Source of the DNA: Serinicoccus chungangensis
Lineage (GTDB): Bacteria > Actinomycetota > Actinomycetes > Actinomycetales > Dermatophilaceae
DNA: 64,000 nucleotides
Reading direction: 5' to 3'
NCBI RefSeq assembly: GCF_006337125.1
Contig: NZ_CP040887.1
Span: forward strand, 1-64,000
Of this stretch, positions 58,935 through 64,000 are shown one piece after another. The translations under genes and the position numbers were made by a program. The notes beneath the pieces were generated by a model. It made no database searches, was not told where the DNA came from, and was given only the letters and a program-made list of their open reading frames with translations. Position 1 is the stretch's first letter. Every line of letters starts with the position of its first letter.

Positions 58935-60389
58935 TCAGGCCCGCGTGGAGCTGTCGTCCTCGCCGTCGCCGTCCGTGGTGTGCGGCAGCGACTCGTGGTG
59001 GTGCTCCTGAGCCGACCGGATCTCCTCGGTGGGGGACTCGCCCTTACCCTGCTCCTCGACGGGAGCGGCGCTGGCGCTGCCGAGGTCGTCGATCTGCTCG
59101 GTGTCGAGCATCTTGGCGGAGCCGTCCTCGTTGAGCGAGGGTGCCTCCACCTCGTCGCCGGCGACCGGCTGGTCACCCTGCGTCTCCTGAGCGTCGTTGC
59201 TCATGGTCCTCTCCTTCTCTGTGGTGGACCCGACCGCGCCCGCCGACGCGGCGGTGGTCGTCGCGGGTGCGGCGGTCGCCGAGGGGGCAGAGGTGGTCGA
59301 GGTGCTCGCGGCCCACGGGTCGCGCGTCTCCTTGGCGGCCCACGGGTCGGCGGCCGGCTGCTTCTGCTGCTGGGCGAGCCACCAGGCGAGACCCGCACCG
59401 GCGGCGGCGAGCAGCCCCAGCGTGATGAGAGCACTGCCCCGCCGCTTCTTCGTCTTGGGCGAACCGGTCACGGCGGCCACGACGCCCTCGTCCTGGGCGA
59501 GCAGCCGGTCCTTGCCGACCTGCATGTCGCCGAGCATCTGCTGGATCTTCGGCAGCAGCTCGTCGTTGATGAGGTCGCGGACGTGGTCCACCGCGGGCGC
59601 GACGCCGGCGATGCCCTCCTGGGCACGCGGCACGGCGACGTCGATGCCGTGGTCCACCCCGGAGACGGCGCGGTCGCGGGTCGCGGCGGCCAGTCCGGCG
59701 AGGGCGGCAGCCCCCGCACCTGCCCGGGCCACGGCGGCCTCGCCGACGGGACCGGCCTGGTCCAGGGCGGCCGCGGAGCGGTCGCGCAGCACGTCGACGG
59801 CGTGGAGACCCTGCTCGCGCAGGACGTCACCCTGGTGACGGGCGTCCTTCACGGCCAGCTTGCCGCGCTTGCCGGCGTCCTTGGCGGTCTTCTTGCCCTG
59901 CTTGCGGGCGTTCTTGGCCGCCTGCTCGCTCTGCTTGCTGACGCGCTTGGCGGTCTTCTTGCCCTGCTTGCGGGCGTTCTTGGCCGCCTCCTCGCTCTGG
60001 GCGCGGACGTCCTCGGCGAGGCGGGAGGCGCGGTCGGCCGCGGCGGCACTGACGGCCGCGGCCCGGCCCCCGGCCTTCTTGCTCTGCTGCTCCAGGGCCG
60101 CCCGGCTGTGCTGGCGCGCCTGTCCGGCGGCCTCGCGCGCCTTGCCGGCCGCCTTGGCGGCCGACTCGCGGTCCTGCTGCGCGGCCTTGAGCGCCTTGGC
60201 CCGGGCCTTCTGGGCGTGCTTGCGCCCGGACGTGTCGTCCTGCGGGGCGGTCACCTCGGCGAGGGTCGCCAGGAAGGCGGCTCCGAGGTTGCGGGCGCCG
60301 GACGCGGCGCTCGCACCGGCCTCGGAGGCGTCCTGCCGGGCGCGGCTGGCCTGGGTCGCGGCCCGCTCGGCATCGGTCTTGAAGAACAC
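58935..60389 (-). CDS. Ala/Lys-rich repetitive membrane-anchored protein
   Basis: The 484-residue product has a long helical Ala/Lys/Arg-rich N-terminal half with a repeated unit (AAKNARKQGKKTAK occurs twice) recalling LEA or apolipoprotein-like amphipathic repeats. One membrane span (ALITLGLLAAAGAGLAWWLA) is at about 330. A Thr/Ser/Ala linker and an acidic tail follow. I do not recognise a family. The basic repeats could bind DNA, RNA or acidic membranes. GTG 60389 has CAGGAGGG upstream. Confidence 0.8.
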   Translation of the reverse strand: MFFKTDAERAATQASRARQDASEAGASAASGARNLGAAFLATLAEVTAPQDDTSGRKHAQKARAKALKAAQQDRESAAKAAGKAREAAGQARQHSRAALEQQSKKAGGRAAAVSAAAADRASRLAEDVRAQSEEAAKNARKQGKKTAKRVSKQSEQAAKNARKQGKKTAKDAGKRGKLAVKDARHQGDVLREQGLHAVDVLRDRSAAALDQAGPVGEAAVARAGAGAAALAGLAAATRDRAVSGVDHGIDVAVPRAQEGIAGVAPAVDHVRDLINDELLPKIQQMLGDMQVGKDRLLAQDEGVVAAVTGSPKTKKRRGSALITLGLLAAAGAGLAWWLAQQQKQPAADPWAAKETRDPWAASTSTTSAPSATAAPATTTAASAGAVGSTTEKERTMSNDAQETQGDQPVAGDEVEAPSLNEDGSAKMLDTEQIDDLGSASAAPVEEQGKGESPTEEIRSAQEHHHESLPHTTDGDGEDDSSTRA

Positions 60390-60500
60390 GTGCTGTCCCT
60401 CCTGTTGTCGGTCTGGGCCCCATCCTGCCCTGTCGCGCCCCCGAACTCCACCTCACCCGCCACGGCACCCGGCCCCGGGGGACCGTGCGAAACTGGGGCC

Positions 60501-61019
60501 ATGAACGTCACGCTGCATACCAACCACGGCGACATCGCGCTGGTGCTCTTCGAGCACGCGGCCCCCAAGACGGGCGCCAACTTCACGGGCCTCGCCACGG
60601 GCGAGAAGGAGTACTCCGACGACGCCGGCCGGAGCAACCCGCAGCCGTTCTACGACGGCCTGTCCTTCCACCGCGTCATCCCCGGCTTCATGATCCAGGG
60701 CGGCTGCCCGATGGGTGAGGGCTTCGGCGGTCCGGGCTACACCTTCGACGACGAGATCAGCCCCGACCACGACTTCACCCAGCCCTACATGCTGGCCATG
60801 GCCAACGCCGGCAAGCGCATGGGCAAGGGCACCAACGGCTCGCAGTTCTTCATCACCGTCGAGCCGACGACCTGGCTGCAGGGCAAGCACACCATCTTCG
60901 GCGAGGTCGCCGACCAGGCCTCCCGCGACGTCGTCGACGCGATCGCCGCGGTGCCGACCGCTGCCGGTGACAAGCCGGCCGAGCCGGTCGTCATCGAGCG
61001 GGTCAGCGTCGAGGGCTGA
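60501..61019 (+). CDS. Cyclophilin-type peptidyl-prolyl isomerase
   Basis: The 172-residue product is a single cyclophilin domain: catalytic Arg in FHRVIPGFMIQGG, then GTNGSQFFITVEPTTWLQGKHTIFGEV. It has no signal peptide, so it is cytoplasmic. A much longer open frame from 58848 is antisense shadow of the neighbouring gene; the ATG at 60501 with GGGGCC upstream is the natural start. Confidence 0.95.
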   Translation: MNVTLHTNHGDIALVLFEHAAPKTGANFTGLATGEKEYSDDAGRSNPQPFYDGLSFHRVIPGFMIQGGCPMGEGFGGPGYTFDDEISPDHDFTQPYMLAMANAGKRMGKGTNGSQFFITVEPTTWLQGKHTIFGEVADQASRDVVDAIAAVPTAAGDKPAEPVVIERVSVEG

Positions 61020-61034
61020 GCCCTGGACGAACCG

Positions 61035-61961
61035 GTGAGCGGGTCTGCCGCCGACGCCCCCCGGGTGCCGCCCGGGGGCGGCGGCACGCCGGGCGGTCCG
61101 CCCGTGTGCCCGCGACACCCCGACCGGACGTCCTACATCCGGTGCCAGCGTTGCGAGCGCCCGACCTGTCCTGACTGCCAGCGCCCCGCGGCGGTGGGGG
61201 TGCAGTGCGTCGACTGCGTGTCCGAGGGCGCCCGCTCGGCTCCTGTCGCCCGCACCCGCTTCGGGGCACCGGTGCGCGAGGGCCGTCCGGCCGTCACCTG
61301 GACGCTCATGGGGCTGTGCGCGGTGGTGTACGTCGCGCAGCTCGCCAACCCGGTGGTGACCCGGGAGCTGGCCTTCGTCGGCGTGCTCGCGGGGGCGGAG
61401 CCGTGGCGGCTCGTCACGTCGGCCTTCGTGCACTCCCCGCAGAGCCTGCTGCACATCGCCTTCAACCTCTACATCCTCTTCGCCGTCGGCCCGGTGCTGG
61501 AGCAGGCCCTGGGCCGCGCCCGCTTCGCGGTGGCCTACCTCATCTGCGCCGTCGGCGGCTCGGTCGGGGTGCTGGTGCTGGCGGCCCCGGACCCCGGGTG
61601 GGTGCGCCCCGTCGTGGGCGCCTCGGGTGCCATCTTCGGGCTGCTGTTCCTCTACATCGTGCTGGCCTGGCGCAGGGGCGGGGTCTCGACGGGGCTGCTC
61701 GTGATGATCGGCATCAACCTGGCCCTGCCGTTCTTCGTCGGCGGCATCGCCTGGCAGGCCCACATCGGTGGCGCCGTGACCGGTGCGGCCATCGGGGGGC
61801 TCATGCTCCTGACCTCGGCGCCGGGCCGCTCCCCGCAGGCGGTGCGACGTCGGGCCCTGGCCTGGCCCGCGCTCTCGGGCGTGCTCGTCGTCCTGCTGCT
61901 GCTGGCCGGGCTGCGGCTCTGGCAGGTCCTCGGCCCCGCGGCCCTGGGGCTGCCGGGCTGA
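61035..61961 (+). CDS. Rhomboid family intramembrane serine protease
   Basis: The 308-residue product has an N-terminal zinc-finger-like region (CPRHPDRTSYIRCQRCERPTC, CPDCQ, CVDC) and six membrane spans. The catalytic Ser lies in VVGASGAIFGLLF and His in AWQAHIGGAVTG. A conserved HIAFNLY motif lies in span 2. It cleaves membrane proteins within the bilayer; its substrates are unknown. GTG 61035 is 15 bases after the cyclophilin stop, so the two are probably co-transcribed. Confidence 0.93.
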   Translation: MSGSAADAPRVPPGGGGTPGGPPVCPRHPDRTSYIRCQRCERPTCPDCQRPAAVGVQCVDCVSEGARSAPVARTRFGAPVREGRPAVTWTLMGLCAVVYVAQLANPVVTRELAFVGVLAGAEPWRLVTSAFVHSPQSLLHIAFNLYILFAVGPVLEQALGRARFAVAYLICAVGGSVGVLVLAAPDPGWVRPVVGASGAIFGLLFLYIVLAWRRGGVSTGLLVMIGINLALPFFVGGIAWQAHIGGAVTGAAIGGLMLLTSAPGRSPQAVRRRALAWPALSGVLVVLLLLAGLRLWQVLGPAALGLPG

Positions 61962-62000
61962 GCACCACTTTCTGTCGCCTGGACCGAGTTACACCCGTGT

Positions 62001-62034
62001 GGTTATCCCCATCGTGGGGACAACCTGTGGACAA
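62001..62034. promoter_or_regulatory. Inverted repeat and perfect DnaA box near crgA
   Basis: GGTTATCCCC and GGGGACAACC (62001-62025) form an imperfect hairpin between the rhomboid and crgA stops, and could terminate both. Immediately after it, TGTGGACAA (62026-62034) is a perfect DnaA box on the minus strand. Confidence 0.5.
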
Positions 62035-62298
62035 CTACCGCCACTGGGTGGCCATGCCGAAGCCGATCATGATGAGGCCCATGCCGATCCCGAGGTTCCA
62101 GTAGCGGATCGACTCGATGGGCCACAGGCCACCGGTGATGTAGAAGATGGCCACCCACAGCACGCCGATGATCATCAACGCGCACATCACCGGCACGAAC
62201 CAGGAGGGGTTGCTCGGCAGGCTCTGGGTCTGGGGCTCGGTCTGGCTGGTGCGCTGGGCGCGCTTGCGAGCGCCGTCTCGGCCTCGGGACTCGGGCAC
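62035..62298 (-). CDS. crgA: Cell division protein CrgA
   Basis: The 87-residue product has two membrane spans (FVPVMCALMIIGVLWVAIFY and WNLGIGMGLIMIGFGMATQW) and the conserved PSNPSWFVPVM junction of CrgA. CrgA is an actinobacterial septal membrane protein acting with FtsZ and penicillin-binding proteins. GTG 62298 is the start. Its location near DUF881 and pknB is the standard actinobacterial arrangement. Confidence 0.95.
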   Translation of the reverse strand: MPESRGRDGARKRAQRTSQTEPQTQSLPSNPSWFVPVMCALMIIGVLWVAIFYITGGLWPIESIRYWNLGIGMGLIMIGFGMATQWR

Positions 62299-62353
62299 GT
62301 CGACTCCTTCGTGGTGGGAGCCGCCAGGATATACGCCGGATACCCTGGGTCCC

Positions 62354-63115
62354 ATGACCGATGAGCCGAGCGAGGGTCCGGGCTCCGCGGTGGCACCGCG
62401 CCGGGCCCGGAGCAGGACGGTCGGGGTGACGCTCGTCTGCCTCGCCGCCGGGCTCCTCTTCGGCACCAGCGCCTCCCTCGCCCGCGACGCGCGTCCGGAG
62501 CCGGGGGACCTGGTCGGCCTCATCACCCAGCGCGACGTCGAGGTGCGTGAGCTCAGCGCCCAGGCCGAGGAGCTGCGGCACGAGGTGGACCGGCTGCGGT
62601 CCGCTCAGGCCACCAGCGCCGCGGCGGTGGACGGCCAGCGGGCGGAGGACCTCGCGGTGGGCGTGGGGGCGACCGCCGTCACCGGACCGGCCGTGAGCGT
62701 CACGCTCGACGACGCCGGCTACAGCCTGGACACCCTCCCCGAGGGCTACTCGGTCGACGACGTGGTCGTGCACCAGCAGGACCTCCAGGGCGTGGTCAAC
62801 GCCCTGTGGGCCGGCGGGGCCGAGGCGATCATGGTGCAGGATCAGCGCATCGTCGCGACCAGCTCGGTCCAGTGCGTGGGCAACACCCTCTACCTCCAGG
62901 GACGGGTCTACTCCCCGCCCTTCACCGTCACCGCCGTCGGGGACCCCGAGGCCCTGCACGCGGCGCTCGCGGCGGACCCGGTCGTCGCGACCTACCGCGA
63001 CTGGGCCGACGCCGTCGGACTGGGGTATGCCGTGGCCGACCTCGGGGAGACCGAGCTCCCGGCCTACGCCGGTCAGGTGCGGCCGAGCCACGCCCGGGTC
63101 GTCGACTCCCGCTGA
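62354..63115 (+). CDS. DUF881 membrane protein
   Basis: The 253-residue product has one N-terminal membrane span (VTLVCLAAGLLFGTSASLA), a short coiled coil (about 55-85) and a DUF881 domain with ALWAGGAEAIMVQDQRIVATS, VQCVGNTLYLQGRVYSPPF and VATYRDWADAVGLGY. DUF881 genes sit near crgA and the division cluster in actinobacteria; their function is unresolved. The ATG is at 62354. Confidence 0.9.
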   Translation: MTDEPSEGPGSAVAPRRARSRTVGVTLVCLAAGLLFGTSASLARDARPEPGDLVGLITQRDVEVRELSAQAEELRHEVDRLRSAQATSAAAVDGQRAEDLAVGVGATAVTGPAVSVTLDDAGYSLDTLPEGYSVDDVVVHQQDLQGVVNALWAGGAEAIMVQDQRIVATSSVQCVGNTLYLQGRVYSPPFTVTAVGDPEALHAALAADPVVATYRDWADAVGLGYAVADLGETELPAYAGQVRPSHARVVDSR

Positions 63116-63127
63116 CCCGCGCGGCGG

Positions 63128-64000
63128 TCAGTCGGTCGGCTCCTCCGAGGGGGGTGGGTCCTCCGGCGGTCCCGGCTCGGTCGGCTCCGGCTCGGTCGGC
63201 TCCGGGGGCACCGTCGGATCCTCGGTGGTGGGGTCCTCGGTGGGCTCCTCCGTCGGCTCGTCCGTGGTGGGCTCCTCGGTGGGCGTCGGCGTCGGGCTGG
63301 GCGTCACCGTCACCGACTCGGTGACGACCTCGGTGGCGGTCTGGACCGGCTCGGCGGCGACGACGAGCTCGACCGTGGTGCCCTGCTCGACCGTGTCGCC
63401 GGGGTCGATCGACTGCTCGAGGACGGTCCCGGCGTCGGCGTCCCCGGTGCGCCGCGTCGTGACCTCCCACTCCAGGGTCTGCTCGTCCAGGAGCAGCACC
63501 GCCTCGTTCTGGTCGCGACCGACGACGTCGGGGACCTCGACCTCACCGCTGGACACGGTGAGCACGATGAGCTGGTCGGGGGCGATCTCCTCGCCCTCAC
63601 CGGGGTCGCTCGAGACGACCTGGCCCTCCTCCCAGTCCGGGTCGTCGGTCTCCTCCGACTCCCCGCGTACGTTGCTGAACCCCTCCCGCTCCAGCAGGTC
63701 GCGGGCCGCCTGCTCCTCCAGCCCTTGCAGCCGGGGGATGGTGCGGGCCTGCGGGCCGGCCGAGACCGTGAGCTCGATCTCCTCGCCCCGGGGCGCCTCC
63801 CCGCCGGGCGGGTCCTGCTCGATGACGATGCCGGGCTCCTCGGCGCTGTTGCGCTGCACGACGGCCTCGGCCACGGTGAAACCTGCCGCGGTCAGCGTGG
63901 TGCGCGCCTGCGCCTCGGTGCTGCCCACGGTGCTCGGCACGACGAGCATCTCGGGCCCGTCGTCCCCGTTGGGTCCGAGCACCTGCACCAGGACCCAGGC
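63128..64000 (-). CDS. pknB: PASTA-domain Ser/Thr kinase, C-terminal part (probably PknB)
   Basis: The window cuts the gene; only the C-terminal 290 residues are visible. They contain three PASTA repeats (VPSTVGSTEAQARTTLTAAGF, then RLQGLEEQAARDLLEREGF, then VPDVVGRDQNEAVLLL) and a Pro/Thr/Glu-rich tail. PASTA repeats bind peptidoglycan fragments and muropeptides. The position after crgA and DUF881 fits PknB, which regulates cell-wall growth and division. The kinase domain would lie to the right of the window. Confidence 0.85.
   Translation of the reverse strand, partial: AWVLVQVLGPNGDDGPEMLVVPSTVGSTEAQARTTLTAAGFTVAEAVVQRNSAEEPGIVIEQDPPGGEAPRGEEIELTVSAGPQARTIPRLQGLEEQAARDLLEREGFSNVRGESEETDDPDWEEGQVVSSDPGEGEEIAPDQLIVLTVSSGEVEVPDVVGRDQNEAVLLLDEQTLEWEVTTRRTGDADAGTVLEQSIDPGDTVEQGTTVELVVAAEPVQTATEVVTESVTVTPSPTPTPTEEPTTDEPTEEPTEDPTTEDPTVPPEPTEPEPTEPGPPEDPPPSEEPTD

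Noticed and set aside
54992..59134. 1380-codon plus-strand frame opposite the ATP-grasp and acyltransferase genes
   Set aside because: Runs antisense through three clear minus-strand genes; repetitive low-complexity composition.

Overview
High-GC Gram-positive (actinobacterial) chromosome segment that begins at the replication origin. The conserved order dnaA-dnaN-gnd-recF-dciA(DUF721)-gyrB-gyrA-DUF3566, then tRNA-Ile, a DLW-39 mini-gene and tRNA-Ala, with crgA, DUF881 and pknB at the far end, is the usual actinobacterial origin neighbourhood. The very high GC, the cell-wall-binding-repeat proteins and the short gnd form suggest Micrococcales, probably the Intrasporangiaceae/Ornithinimicrobiaceae group; that placement is inference.

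Layout. 1-15.6 kb is host core: origin DnaA boxes, replication and topoisomerase genes on the + strand, then a two-domain universal stress protein and an ABC exporter with its XRE regulator on the - strand, followed by two tRNAs. 15.6-43.1 kb is a composite genomic island inserted in the 3' end of tRNA-Ala. The 45-bp tRNA 3' end recurs at the right end, a 39-bp core copy lies inside at 20.9 kb, and a hairpin follows every copy. GTACCCCAG-type motifs, candidate integrase arm sites, cluster next to all three copies. 43.2-64 kb returns to host genes: SDR, SpoIID/LytB and amidase proteins with cell-wall-binding repeats, flotillin, AzlCD exporter, NYN protein, an ATP-grasp/amidotransferase-like/esterase operon, an OafA-like acyltransferase, cyclophilin, rhomboid, CrgA, DUF881 and the truncated end of a PASTA kinase.

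The island carries recombination and mobilisation genes plus an unusually dense set of defence or conflict genes. Recombination: two near-identical 1.62-kb integrase/excisionase copies (one integrase broken by a one-base insertion), a third truncated integrase and a MobF relaxase without any visible type IV secretion genes. Conflict modules: HipBA with a perfect operator palindrome; a membrane protein with a restriction-endonuclease-like domain; a TIGR04255 / Xre-MbcA-like / Fic operon; a reverse transcriptase translationally coupled to an Rx4H HEPN-like protein; and a four-gene operon of SNF2 helicase with a DUF3883 domain, DUF1156 DNA methylase, DUF499 ATPase and an SMC/RecF-like ATPase. That operon resembles helicase-methylase-ATPase (Hma-like) defence loci.

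The most promising candidates for under-described biology are the RT+HEPN pair with its structured upstream region, the four-gene helicase/methylase/ATPase operon and the TIGR04255/Fic operon. All function calls come from reading motifs; no database search was possible.
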